Of a stretch of DNA of 9,335 nucleotides, positions 1 through 7,496 are shown one piece after another. Source of the stretch: Clostridia bacterium. Lineage in GTDB: Bacteria; Bacillota; Clostridia; Oscillospirales; Acutalibacteraceae. The stretch lies in contig JAFWRV010000161.1 in the NCBI GenBank assembly GCA_017519685.1, positions 1 to 9,335 of the forward strand. Reading direction: 5' to 3'. The stretch's first letter is position 1, and the number at the start of each line of letters is the position of its first letter. A program made the position numbers and the translations under genes. Below the pieces are notes generated by a model that saw only the letters and a list, made by a program, of their open reading frames with translations, searched no databases and was not told where the DNA came from.

Positions 1-1069
1 GAATATATATATTACTCTGGCAAAGAAATATCATAATCTTGACTATGTTTATTATTTCATGCACTTTTATGAAAAGAAACTCAACAGCAGGATTGAACCT
101 TTTATAGGTTACAGGCTCAATAAGGTTAAAGAAATCGACCGTTATTATGTAATCAAAAACAGTTGCCGTGAGTATATTCTAAAAAAGTTCCTGTCATTTG
201 ACGAGACCAAAGGCGTTGAGTTTACAACCTATATTTATGAAGGTATCATAGGGGCCATACTGAAGGCGCTGTCGGAATTCAATGAATACAGTTTTTCATC
301 TGTAGATGAGTATTCCAACTTCCGCAGGATGAATTATCTCATAGCCGTTGAGAATACATACAGGCAGCCGAAGGTAAAAAAACATACGGGCGCAGTAAGA
401 CTTTATGCCAAGCAAAACGGTATCCGAAAAGAAACCGCTCTTGATATGGCAAAAGCAATACTTGCTGAAGATAAAAGAGAATTTGAGTTTGAATATCCTG
501 ACGGAGAAAAGATTGATATTTTAGAAGAAGTCGAGGACCCTGAACCTGACAGATGGATTCATAATGATTTTGTAGGTAATATCCCCTCGGGAGAGATATA
601 CAAAGCATTCAAGAGCCTCAGCTACAAGGAACAGAGAATAATCGAAAAGCGTCTTGCAATCTGTATGAAATGCAAAAGAATATCCGATCCTGTGCTTAAA
701 GAATCATTTGAAGATATAGCGGTTGATTTTGAATTAAAGACTCCAAGAGCGGCAGAAAAGATTTATCGGAACGCGCTCAATGATATAGCAAAAACTCTTA
801 TTGAAAAAAGTTATTTTGACGGTGCAGAGATTAAACTTGAATCAAGAAACGGTTACGGCATCAAAACAAAATCGGCAGTATATAAGTTCAGACCGTATTC
901 ACCGGAAAGTGAATTTGACTGGGGAACTATAAGCTTTGATTTTATATCCGGAGAAATTTCGGTTGATAAGCCGTTCCTGTTTGATGCATACGAAAATGAG
1001 GTAATAAAGTATATTCGCTCTACACCCGTATCAAACATACCCAAAGAAGCAATCGTGCCGTTTATATAA
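1..1069 (+). CDS. Sigma-70-like factor, 5' end outside window
   Basis: The reading frame is open from position 2. The first in-window ATG (59) is preceded by 19 sense codons without a stop or a ribosome binding site, so the true start lies upstream. Counting from that ATG, residues ~35-70 (FLSFDETKGVEFTTYIYEGI) resemble sigma region 2. Residues ~183-250 hold a region-4-like part, with a SLSYKEQRIIEKRL helix followed by FEDIAVDFELKTPRAAEKIY, the usual form of a sigma helix-turn-helix that reads a -35 element. The last ~75 residues are a tail I do not recognise, predicted to be strand-rich. The family would direct RNA polymerase to a subset of promoters in the cytoplasm; no target is apparent here. 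It converges on the - strand genes to its right and is followed by a hairpin seven bases after its stop. A divergent phage- or element-borne sigma-like regulator is the main alternative. Family assignment is moderately sure; the specific role is unknown. Confidence 0.6.
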   Translation, partial: NIYITLAKKYHNLDYVYYFMHFYEKKLNSRIEPFIGYRLNKVKEIDRYYVIKNSCREYILKKFLSFDETKGVEFTTYIYEGIIGAILKALSEFNEYSFSSVDEYSNFRRMNYLIAVENTYRQPKVKKHTGAVRLYAKQNGIRKETALDMAKAILAEDKREFEFEYPDGEKIDILEEVEDPEPDRWIHNDFVGNIPSGEIYKAFKSLSYKEQRIIEKRLAICMKCKRISDPVLKESFEDIAVDFELKTPRAAEKIYRNALNDIAKTLIEKSYFDGAEIKLESRNGYGIKTKSAVYKFRPYSPESEFDWGTISFDFISGEISVDKPFLFDAYENEVIKYIRSTPVSNIPKEAIVPFI

Positions 1070-1073
1070 CTTA

Positions 1074-1133
1074 AAGCCTCACCGGATAATTCCGATGAGG
1101 CACATTTAGTTATAAATCAGATAATATTTGAAG
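1074..1133 (-). repeat. 60-bp repeat, copy 1 (ATPase-tail remnant)
   Basis: This stretch matches 6211-6271 in the same orientation, with one inserted base and one substitution. In the second copy it spans the last codons, stop and terminator of the DUF4143 ATPase. Here the same SNII-stop ending (stop at 1117-1119, - strand) is present with no ATPase gene behind it. Bases just upstream (1134-1165) still resemble the ATPase end loosely, sharing GTGCTG, TTC and ATAAAGTT in order but with gaps. I read it as a decayed remnant of another copy of that gene. A dispersed terminator repeat is the alternative. Confidence 0.75.
1076..1101. terminator. Bidirectional terminator hairpin
   Basis: GCCTCA pairs with TGAGGC, then one C-A mismatch, then CGGA pairs with TCCG around a TAAT loop. 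It sits between convergent genes, seven bases after the stop of the + strand sigma-like gene and downstream of the - strand membrane protein. The flanks are A/T-rich but carry no long T run on either side, so efficiency is uncertain. Confidence 0.6.
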
Positions 1134-1178
1134 TGCCGCCCAACTTTATGAACAGCACTTTGGAATAAGTGTTTATCT

Positions 1179-1198
1179 CGACAAACCGGAATTTGTCG
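1179..1198 (-). terminator. Hairpin after membrane protein gene
   Basis: CGACAAA and TTTGTCG form a perfect 7-bp stem around a 6-base loop, 11 bases past the stop of the 248-aa membrane protein gene. No T tract follows on the - strand, so it may only protect the mRNA 3' end, with the hairpin at 1076-1101 doing the terminating. Confidence 0.4.
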
Positions 1199-1209
1199 GG
1201 TTCATTGTA

Positions 1210-1956
1210 TCACAGTTTCCGCTTCGTTGTCTTTTTTCTTTTAATAGCGGTCATACAAATCGCAGTAACAACTGCGCCCAAAATAAATCCGCCGCCTGCA
1301 AAGAGCGTACCCGTACCGCCTGAGAAGGTTGAACCGCTGACCGAAGCGGTAGCGTTCGGATTCGGAAAGCCGTCAAAGCTGCCGTTTTCGATAAAGACGT
1401 CTGACTTGATTTCTGCAAACATACTGGGTCCGTCAGGGCATTCCATTTGCTTAAATGATATTTCGACAGGGCTGTCAGAACTGCTCGGGAATGTATTCTT
1501 AATATCATCCTCATCCCAATCCGCGCCAAGCTGTATATACATCGGAACCGAATTTACAAATTCGCTTTCCTCCACACCTTCGGGATTAACAACGCCGTAT
1601 AGGAATATACGCTGTTCATCACTTTGCTTTTTCGGTGTATCGTCATCAAGCTCATTATAATAGTGGCGATATTCGACATTATCAGCATCAAGCCACATAA
1701 CCCAGAAAAACGAGCCCGACTCAATAAGCCCTTGTGAATTATCAATGCCGTACCATGCAGACGTGCCGTCGGATTCTTCCTTAAGCCATGTGATACCGTT
1801 ATCCTTTACTACTGCGCTGGTTCTGCCGTTATCTGCAACATAATAAGTAACGCCGCTTTGAGTAATGGGCGCGACATTTGCAAAAGCAGTAAGCGACATA
1901 GCGGCAAGAACCGATAACACAATAAGTGACAAAATAAGTGAAACTAATTTTTTCAT
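1210..1956 (-). CDS. Secreted membrane-anchored hypothetical protein
   Basis: A 248-aa protein of unknown function. The start is the ATG at 1956, giving MKKLVSLILS and a Lys-Lys/hydrophobic signal peptide with a likely cleavage after AFA (residue ~26). A GGGAGG site lies five bases upstream of this ATG. The frame continues to 2010, but that extra 18-residue leader has no binding site and would bury the signal peptide. Residues ~27-195 form the exported part: aromatic-rich (FFWVMWLDADNVEYRHYY), with an acidic patch near 102-115. A Ser/Gly/Thr-rich spacer (~203-216) leads to a membrane helix (~217-237) and a basic tail (KRKKTTKRKL). This is an N-out, C-in anchor without LPXTG, so sortase is not involved. 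It has its own promoter (1996-2024) and follows the acetyltransferase by 113 bases. A surface role is inferred only from topology and from the large secreted protein nearby. Confidence 0.75.
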   Translation of the reverse strand: MKKLVSLILSLIVLSVLAAMSLTAFANVAPITQSGVTYYVADNGRTSAVVKDNGITWLKEESDGTSAWYGIDNSQGLIESGSFFWVMWLDADNVEYRHYYNELDDDTPKKQSDEQRIFLYGVVNPEGVEESEFVNSVPMYIQLGADWDEDDIKNTFPSSSDSPVEISFKQMECPDGPSMFAEIKSDVFIENGSFDGFPNPNATASVSGSTFSGGTGTLFAGGGFILGAVVTAICMTAIKRKKTTKRKL

Positions 1957-1995
1957 TTTTTCCTCCCATAGAGAATATATTTTTGTTGCAAATTG

Positions 1996-2024
1996 TTTAT
2001 ATACTACCACACAATATGTGACAA
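1996..2024 (-). promoter_or_regulatory. Promoter of the membrane protein gene
   Basis: TTGTCA (2024-2019) and TATAAA (2001-1996) are separated by 17 bases, a good sigma-A-type match. A start near 1989 would leave a leader of about 33 bases before the ATG at 1956. The -35 box is part of a set of TTGTCAC-like direct repeats. Confidence 0.65.
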
Positions 2025-2035
2025 TAAAGTGACAA
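2008..2035 (-). repeat. Phased TTGTCAC direct repeats at the -35 box
   Basis: On the - strand TTGTCAC begins at 2035 and again at 2024, and a weaker TTGTGTG begins at 2014. The steps are 11 and 10 bases, one helical turn each, so all three lie on the same DNA face. This arrangement is known for binding sites of OmpR/PhoB-type response regulators. No such regulator is seen in the window. Confidence 0.45.
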
Positions 2036-2064
2036 AGTACGAATCAGCCAAATTCCGATTTGTC
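2031..2064 (-). terminator. Weak hairpin after acetyltransferase gene
   Basis: GACAAA (2031-2036) and TTTGTC (2059-2064) can pair, with an inner GAAT/ATTC pairing separated by short bulges. It lies just past the acetyltransferase stop. No clear T run follows, and it overlaps the phased repeats of the next promoter, so it may not be a real terminator. Confidence 0.3.
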
Positions 2065-2069
2065 TTTCT

Positions 2070-2696
2070 CTATGACTCAGAAATTATGTTGTTCCACGCT
2101 TCTGAATCAAACTCAAGATTTTTGTAATAGTATTTTTTGTCTTCCTCTGTGATTTCTTTAATTATTCTGCACGGATTTCCGGCGGCAACAACGCCGTCAG
2201 GAACATCCTTTGTCACAACTGCTCCGGCTCCTATAACTGTATTGCTTCCTATATTGACACCTGGCAATATAATTGCTCCCGCACCAATCCAGACATTATC
2301 GCCTATGGTTATGGGAATTCCGTATTCATATTTGGAATTACGGCTGTCGGGATGAATAGGATGGCCTGCGGTAATTATCTGAACATTCGGTCCCAGCAGA
2401 ACATTGTCGCCTATCGTTACGGGAGCGACATCAATTATTGTGCAATAAGAATTTGCATAAAATCTTTTGCCGACCGTTATATGTTTGCCGTAGTCACAGC
2501 GGAACGGAGTATCAATAAATGTATCCTTGCCGTATTTCAGCCCCATATGCTTAAGAAGCAGATATGCCTTCGGAACATTAAAAGGAATCATTCTGTTGTA
2601 GCTTTTCTGTAAAATTCGGGATTTGAATTGCTCCACCAATACGGACGCATCCGTAATATATGCCATTCCTTTATCGCGGCGTTCTTTGTTTGTCAT
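2070..2696 (-). CDS. Sugar O-acetyltransferase (maltose/galactoside type)
   Basis: A 208-aa left-handed beta-helix acetyltransferase, about the full length of the Maa/LacA family. These cytoplasmic trimers move acetyl from acetyl-CoA to a sugar hydroxyl. Residues ~1-55 match the family's N-terminal helical cap ([13 protein letters not shown]). Hexapeptide repeats run ~60-175 ([49 protein letters not shown]). The catalytic His lies in AGHPIH (His112), and the closing AAGNPCRII motif is intact. The ATG at 2696 has AAGGAG nine bases upstream. It lies 88 bases after the large secreted protein gene and has its own promoter candidate. The sugar substrate cannot be told from sequence. With two surface proteins beside it, modification of an exported glycan is possible, but detoxification of free sugars is the classical suggestion for the family. 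Confidence 0.9.
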   Translation of the reverse strand: MTNKERRDKGMAYITDASVLVEQFKSRILQKSYNRMIPFNVPKAYLLLKHMGLKYGKDTFIDTPFRCDYGKHITVGKRFYANSYCTIIDVAPVTIGDNVLLGPNVQIITAGHPIHPDSRNSKYEYGIPITIGDNVWIGAGAIILPGVNIGSNTVIGAGAVVTKDVPDGVVAAGNPCRIIKEITEEDKKYYYKNLEFDSEAWNNIISES

Positions 2697-2735
2697 AAAG
2701 CAATACTCCTTTTATAATCCCGGCTTACTGAATTG

Positions 2736-2763
2736 ATTATATCAGCCCGCATCGGTTTCCCAA
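2736..2763 (-). promoter_or_regulatory. Promoter candidate of the acetyltransferase gene
   Basis: TTGGGA (2763-2758) and a perfect TATAAT (2741-2736) are separated by 16 bases, about 40 bases before the start codon. The -35 match is only four of six. The -35 box and most of the spacer lie inside the hairpin at 2745-2770. Confidence 0.5.
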
Positions 2764-2770
2764 TGCGGGC
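2745..2770. terminator. 8-bp GC-rich hairpin between genes
   Basis: GCCCGCAT (2745-2752) and ATGCGGGC (2763-2770) pair perfectly around a 10-base loop, 14 bases past the stop of the large secreted protein gene. It is the likely 3' end signal for that gene, although the - strand lacks a T run after it. The + strand side has TTGTTTTTT a few bases on. Confidence 0.5.
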
Positions 2771-2784
2771 ATGGTTGTTTTTTA

Positions 2785-5700
2785 TCAGCAGGCCGCTATT
2801 AGGGCGTCAATGAAGGTTTTGAGTATATTTGCCCAGAAGTTATTGAAGAACCATTTCAGTCTGTCAAAGAAGCTGTTCTTGACCTTGACTTTTATTTCGC
2901 CGCTTGTTGCGATTTCATTACCGTCTTTGTCAAGGACTTTGCACTCGACAGTATAATCATCGGTGGGCTCTTTGACTTCAATTGAAGTGCCCTCGCCTCT
3001 GTCTTCGCCGTTATAAAATACGTGAGCGGTCGCTCCATCGGGGATGAATTCCGGTTCAAAAGCGAATCTCTTTGATTCCTTGTAACCGAGGGTTATTTCG
3101 CTTTCGGTGTCAACAGCCTTTACGGTTGTTTCGCCGCCGAGCGTGTAAATGGGCTTGATTGTTATATCGGCAGTGCCGAGAGTGTATTCTTCCCACTTGC
3201 CCGTGTAATTCGTCTTTTCGGGAACTTCGGGTTCGGTTATGCTTTCATCTTCAACAGTGAATTTTACCTTTTCAACCGTCTCGCCGTTTTCGTCAACGAA
3301 TGTCGCGGTGTATTCTATGGGTGTGTATGTAACAGTTTCTGTCACGCCGTCAATGGTTTCCATTGTGCCTTCAACGGTTGCTTTATCGGGGGTGTAACCC
3401 GTGATTTCGGGCGAAGTTACGCTGTAACCTGTGAAGATTTCAACATCTTCTGTGTGAGTTTTAGCCGCTTCGCCGCCTTTTGCATAAACATAATTGATTG
3501 TCAGCGGAGCGTTGACGGATGTGATTGTCAGCTTACCTGCGGTATAGGAGATATCATAGTTATTCGTTTTGTCGCCTATAACTGCAGCGGAGGGAACAAT
3601 TTTGCCCTCATATACACCGATTCCTTTTTCCGCGCCGTCAAGAGTTATACTTGTCAGAGCATCGCCCTCAACCAGACCGTCAACGGCAACTTTTTCTTTG
3701 ATTACAGCAGAATCCTCATAGACCGTGTCGCCTTCTCCCTGTGTCTGACCGTTATACGGGTATGACTGATTATTGGCAGTGATTGTGAGTGCTTTTTGAG
3801 CGACATTGAAGGTTATTGTTTTTGTTTCGTCTGCATATTTGTCGTCGTTTGCAAATACGGCTTCAATCTTGTGCTCGCCCGCATTGAGGCCTGCGAAGGT
3901 GCAGACTGCATTACCCTGAGAAACATAGACCTCTTTGCCCGTATCGGCACTGTCAAGGTAGAAGGTCACGCTGCCCCACATAGTATCTCTCGGGAGATTT
4001 GCGGTAACAGTCGCAGTTTCACCGTAGGTTATATCCTCAGCGGTAAGAGTCATATTCGGGGCGGCAGCGGAAACATTGAAGCTGAATTCAACCGTAACCT
4101 CTTCATAATTGCTGCCGTCGTCGGGCATATATTTAGCTGTGCCGCTGTATCTGCCTGATTGCAGGCAGTTGAACTGCTGCGAATTGCCTTCTGCAAGCTT
4201 AATGTAACCAAGCAAATCTACCTCATTGAATCTGATTATCACATTTCCCGTCGCGTCATCGGGTAAATTGACGGTCAATGTGAATGTTCCGTCTGAAGCG
4301 GGGTTTTGCGGTGTTACGGTTACGGTCATTCCGGGGTCAATCTTGCCTACCGTGAATGTCGTTTCCTTAGAACCGGGGTTAAAGTCATCGTCTCCGGTAT
4401 AATCTGCCTTTACCGTATAGTTGCCGGGTATGAGACTGTCGAGTTCAATCTGTGCAACACCGTCTTTGAGTACAATTTCATCGGAGGTGAAATTGTAGTT
4501 ATCTCCCGTAACGGTAAATGTAACATTGCCTGATGCGTTCTCATAAAGAACAGCTTCAATTATGACACTGTCGCCGTAAACCGGATTTTCGGGGCTGACG
4601 GTCAGGTTAATTTCGGGAGTTGCCTGAGCGATAGTGACTACACCAGTTAAAGTAACAGAACTGTATTTGTCATCTCCGCTGTATTCCGCTTTGATATTGT
4701 AAGTTCCGCCTCCGGGATAATAATATTCTCCGTCGGGATTTTCAAATCTAAATTCATAAACCGCTTTGCCGTTTGAAACATCAACCGTTTTTTCAAGATC
4801 ATCGAGACCCTCAGGTGTAAATGTCACCGTGCCTTCAGCGTCTGAAGGAAGGTTTGCGGTAACCGTTGCCAGTTCAAGAAATACCGGCTCTTCGGGGCTG
4901 TAGGTCAGAGTCATCCCGGGGTCAACTCTTGCAATGGTATACTCTATGCTGGCAGTAGCAGAACCAAGGGTGATGCTGGCCTTATAATCACCTACATCAG
5001 TTGGCGCTATTTCAGAAGCAGTTCCGTAGTTGCTTCCGTTCTTTTTCTGATAACTGATCTTGGCGTCTCCTCGAATTCTGTACGCATCAGTGATAACTGC
5101 CGCTGCATCTTTGCCGTCCCTATATGTATTATGCTTCGGCGCAGCGATAGTCAGCGTGGCCGTATGCCTGCCGTCAACTAAAGGCAGAGAACAATTCTCT
5201 GCGGAGCAGACTGCAGTGATGGTTGATCCGCTTGCGGTGTAGGTGAAGTTATGATCTTCATCCAGCGAGAAAGTTTTATCTGAGAAGATGACTTTTGAGA
5301 GATCAAGCCGTAAAGCGGGACGTGCGGCAAGAGACGATGTAACATAGGTTACACTATTGGCAATATTGCCGAACTCACCTACGAATGTTCCGCACTGCAT
5401 ATTACCCTGTGTACGCAGCCACCAGTCACAACCGATTTTTTTTACATTATCGGGAAGACTTTGGACTTCTGCCGTGCTGAGAAGATACAATTTTGCGCCT
5501 GTAACGCTGACATCGTCCAGATTGGTGGGAACTATAGCGTTTGAAAACTGCGCAAAACTCCCTTCGTAATAACCATTCAAAAAGTCTTCAATAGAAGAGC
5601 CTTTGTAAGCAGTATGATCTCTGGATGAGCTGAACGGGACTTTTGCCAAAAACGTTGCATGCAGCAGGGTAACAGTTCCCGAATTCACTGCTGTGGAGTT

Positions 5701-5907
5701 ATCTTCTATGATATACCACATATTGCCGTTGAAAGATATCAACTTGTCATTCAACGCATTGGAATCATCAGAACTTGTAGGTACAAGGGCGGCGTAGGGA
5801 TTATCATTATATGTAAATCCCGTCAATCCCAGACCCTGCATCAGTCCTAACAGAAGCGCAATGGTAAGCAGGAAGCTCAGTATTTTCCTACCTGTTTTAA
5901 GTTTCAT
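2785..5907 (-). CDS. Large modular secreted protein (DUF6273-like, Ig-like, MucBP-like)
   Basis: 1040 aa, ATG at 5907 with AGGAGG seven bases upstream. Residues 1-31 are a signal peptide (basic start, then SFLLTIALLLGLMQGLGL). Residues ~50-206 resemble DUF6273, a domain of clostridial surface proteins, with CDWWLRT (160-166) and AARPALRLDLSKV (194-206). After a linker come four Ig-like, Big_3-type repeats (~328-427, 430-521, 524-612, 616-703), each opening with a PGMTLT-like strand and most holding a GxYxxxAxYxxDxxY-type end. Next are an MBG/YDG-like domain (~704-797), a MucBP-like domain (~800-863: INYVYAKGG, TGYTPDKATVEGTME), a B-repeat-like unit (~864-922: ATFVDENGETVEKV) and a last Ig-like piece (~928-1010). 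It ends in an aromatic, hydrophobic tail (FFDRLKWFFNNFWANILKTF) with a terminal Cys and no LPXTG or SLH domain. The likely role is adhesion or binding of mucin or glycans outside the cell. The domain types are fairly sure; the ligand is unknown. Confidence 0.8.
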   Translation of the reverse strand: MKLKTGRKILSFLLTIALLLGLMQGLGLTGFTYNDNPYAALVPTSSDDSNALNDKLISFNGNMWYIIEDNSTAVNSGTVTLLHATFLAKVPFSSSRDHTAYKGSSIEDFLNGYYEGSFAQFSNAIVPTNLDDVSVTGAKLYLLSTAEVQSLPDNVKKIGCDWWLRTQGNMQCGTFVGEFGNIANSVTYVTSSLAARPALRLDLSKVIFSDKTFSLDEDHNFTYTASGSTITAVCSAENCSLPLVDGRHTATLTIAAPKHNTYRDGKDAAAVITDAYRIRGDAKISYQKKNGSNYGTASEIAPTDVGDYKASITLGSATASIEYTIARVDPGMTLTYSPEEPVFLELATVTANLPSDAEGTVTFTPEGLDDLEKTVDVSNGKAVYEFRFENPDGEYYYPGGGTYNIKAEYSGDDKYSSVTLTGVVTIAQATPEINLTVSPENPVYGDSVIIEAVLYENASGNVTFTVTGDNYNFTSDEIVLKDGVAQIELDSLIPGNYTVKADYTGDDDFNPGSKETTFTVGKIDPGMTVTVTPQNPASDGTFTLTVNLPDDATGNVIIRFNEVDLLGYIKLAEGNSQQFNCLQSGRYSGTAKYMPDDGSNYEEVTVEFSFNVSAAAPNMTLTAEDITYGETATVTANLPRDTMWGSVTFYLDSADTGKEVYVSQGNAVCTFAGLNAGEHKIEAVFANDDKYADETKTITFNVAQKALTITANNQSYPYNGQTQGEGDTVYEDSAVIKEKVAVDGLVEGDALTSITLDGAEKGIGVYEGKIVPSAAVIGDKTNNYDISYTAGKLTITSVNAPLTINYVYAKGGEAAKTHTEDVEIFTGYSVTSPEITGYTPDKATVEGTMETIDGVTETVTYTPIEYTATFVDENGETVEKVKFTVEDESITEPEVPEKTNYTGKWEEYTLGTADITIKPIYTLGGETTVKAVDTESEITLGYKESKRFAFEPEFIPDGATAHVFYNGEDRGEGTSIEVKEPTDDYTVECKVLDKDGNEIATSGEIKVKVKNSFFDRLKWFFNNFWANILKTFIDALIAAC

Positions 5908-6210
5908 ATAAAAACCTCCTTGTGAAATTTTCTTATGAAATGCTTACCTATATATTTTATCACAACATAATATTGAAATACAATAGTAATTTATATTACA
6001 TATCAACAGATTCGCCGCGAGAGTGAATTTGCTTTTTGTACTTTCATACGATAGAAATCATTCGGATGGGGAAATCATCGGCTGCAAAAAAACTGAGAGA
6101 AAAACGGTACAAAAATACCGATACGGTATCGATAAAAATATGCCTTAAATGGCCGCTCTTGACAAAACAATAAGAGTTGAAAGGCAATACGTAGCTGTTT
6201 AAATAAGAAG
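5908..6210. other. Noncoding gap with small palindromes
   Basis: About 300 bases without a convincing gene. The part next to 5907 is the A/T-rich upstream region of the large secreted protein; I found no -35/-10 pair there that I trust. At 6115-6131 two palindromes overlap: ATACCG-ATA-CGGTAT (6115-6129) and CGATAC-G-GTATCG (6119-6131). A weaker imperfect hairpin (ATTCGC/GTGAAT) lies near 6010-6029. A 35-codon + strand frame (6066-6173) has no ribosome binding site. Confidence 0.4.
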
Positions 6211-6271
6211 AAGCCTCACCGGATTAATTCCGACGAGGCACATTTAGTTATAAATCAGATAATATTTGAAG
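6211..6271 (-). repeat. 60-bp repeat, copy 2 (real ATPase 3' end)
   Basis: This 61-bp stretch covers the final SNII codons, the stop and the terminator of the DUF4143 ATPase. It is nearly identical to 1074-1133 and in the same orientation. The two copies are direct repeats bracketing about 5.1 kb that contains the two secreted protein genes and the acetyltransferase. Confidence 0.85.
6213..6239 (-). terminator. Terminator of the ATPase gene
   Basis: GCCTC pairs with GAGGC, and CGGA pairs with TCCG further in, around a TTAAT loop and with two mismatches between the stem parts. It lies 15 bases beyond the ATPase stop and is followed on the - strand by TTCTTCTTATTT, a fair T-rich tail. Confidence 0.65.
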
Positions 6272-7481
6272 GAATTATCAGGTTATTCTCGTCTATCGGA
6301 AGAACTTTATCAGACATACAGAACACAGCACCTGTTCCTACCGGTCTTTCCGATTCTTTCAGTACGGAGAACGATTTTATAGAACTTTTATCCGGGGAAC
6401 TGGATTTCTTGATTTCTACTGGATGAAGAACACCGTCCTCTTCAATAACAAGGTCAATTTCCCTCATCTTATTGTCCCGGTAATAATTCAGGTTCACTTT
6501 GTTTTTTCCATACGAGTAGTGGCGCAGGAGTTCTCCGATTACATAGTTCTCATAGTAATGGCCGCTGGCGGCACCGTTCATAAGCACATCGCGGTTTGTC
6601 CATGATGACAAATATGCGCAGAAACCCGTATCGCAAAAATACAACTTCGGTGTTTTAACAAGACGTTTAAGTTCGTTGGAAGCATAAGGTTCAAGTAAAA
6701 AAATTATTCCCATTGACTGCAAGACTTTAACCCATTCTTTTGCTGTTACACCGGCAATCCCGGCGGAAGCTGCAAGGTCATTATAATTAAGAAGCTGACC
6801 TGTAAAAGCGGCGCACGCTCTGAGAAACTTCCTGAATCCTTCCGTGTCAATAATGCCGTAGTCATCAACAGCATCTCTCATCAGATATGTTTCAATGTAG
6901 GAATTGAAGTATTCACGAAGCTGTTCTTCATCTTTATCCTGCACGTCGGGTAAACCGCCGCGCCAGATGCTTTCAAACACGTTAATAATATTGTTTTCGG
7001 GATACTTCTTGTTTCTATCAAGTATTGAAGGTAAAGAAAATTCTAATTCATCCGCATCTTCTATACCAAGTCTTTCCCTCGTTGAAAGACTGAACAGCTT
7101 TAAAATGCAAAGACGCCCGGCAAGAGAGTCACCGGCTTTTTTAACAAGCTTTTTGCTTTGAGAACCGGTAAGCCAGAAAAGACCGCGCTCGTCCGTATCA
7201 TCACAGATGATTTTTATCTCTTCAAACAGTTCCGGAGCTTTCTGCACTTCGTCTATCAATATAGGCGGTTTATATGTCTGAAGAAAAAGTTTCGGATCAG
7301 TCTGTGCAAACGAACGCAACTGAGGATCATCCATTGTCACATAAGTTCTGTCCTGATCTTTTGCCAGATGTTTCAGCATTGTTGATTTGCCAACCTGCCT
7401 TGCGCCGACGACCATAACCGCTTTAAAAGCTGAACTCATATGCAGAAATTTTCTTTCAAGTTCCCTCTTTATGTAACTCAC
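6255..7481 (-). CDS. AAA_14/DUF4143 ATPase
   Basis: 408 aa, the usual full length for this family. Walker A is GARQVGKST (26-34), Walker B is ILIDEVQ (74-80) and a sensor-like LTGSQS lies at 104-109. Residues ~205-275 look like a winged-helix domain. The C-terminal half is DUF4143, with a restriction-endonuclease-like set: Glu311 in YYENYVIGEL, Asp343 in REIDLVIE, and VEIKKS (Glu356, Lys358). An ATP-driven DNA-related role is inferred; the family's function is largely unknown, and suggestions include toxin-like and mobile-element roles. The start is GTG at 7481-7479, with GGAG seven bases upstream. An ATG two bases further up is out of frame and meets a TGA at once. It is a single-gene unit with a consensus promoter covered by a palindrome (7497-7530) and its own terminator. 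Nothing suggests truncation, and all key residues are present. Confidence 0.88.
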   Translation of the reverse strand: MSYIKRELERKFLHMSSAFKAVMVVGARQVGKSTMLKHLAKDQDRTYVTMDDPQLRSFAQTDPKLFLQTYKPPILIDEVQKAPELFEEIKIICDDTDERGLFWLTGSQSKKLVKKAGDSLAGRLCILKLFSLSTRERLGIEDADELEFSLPSILDRNKKYPENNIINVFESIWRGGLPDVQDKDEEQLREYFNSYIETYLMRDAVDDYGIIDTEGFRKFLRACAAFTGQLLNYNDLAASAGIAGVTAKEWVKVLQSMGIIFLLEPYASNELKRLVKTPKLYFCDTGFCAYLSSWTNRDVLMNGAASGHYYENYVIGELLRHYSYGKNKVNLNYYRDNKMREIDLVIEEDGVLHPVEIKKSSSPDKSSIKSFSVLKESERPVGTGAVFCMSDKVLPIDENNLIIPSNII

Positions 7482-7496
7482 ATTACCACTCCAATC

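Noticed and set aside
1169..1660. A 163-codon + strand frame
   Set aside because: It is antisense to the membrane protein gene, which has a signal peptide, membrane helix and good ribosome binding site.
1957..2010. Longer start for the membrane protein at 2010
   Set aside because: It would place 18 residues before the signal peptide, has no ribosome binding site, and overlaps the promoter -10 box.
6066..6173. A 35-codon + strand frame for a basic peptide (MGKSSAAKKLREKRYKNTDT...)
   Set aside because: It has no ribosome binding site, no recognisable family and no neighbour to pair with; chance is enough in an A-rich gap.
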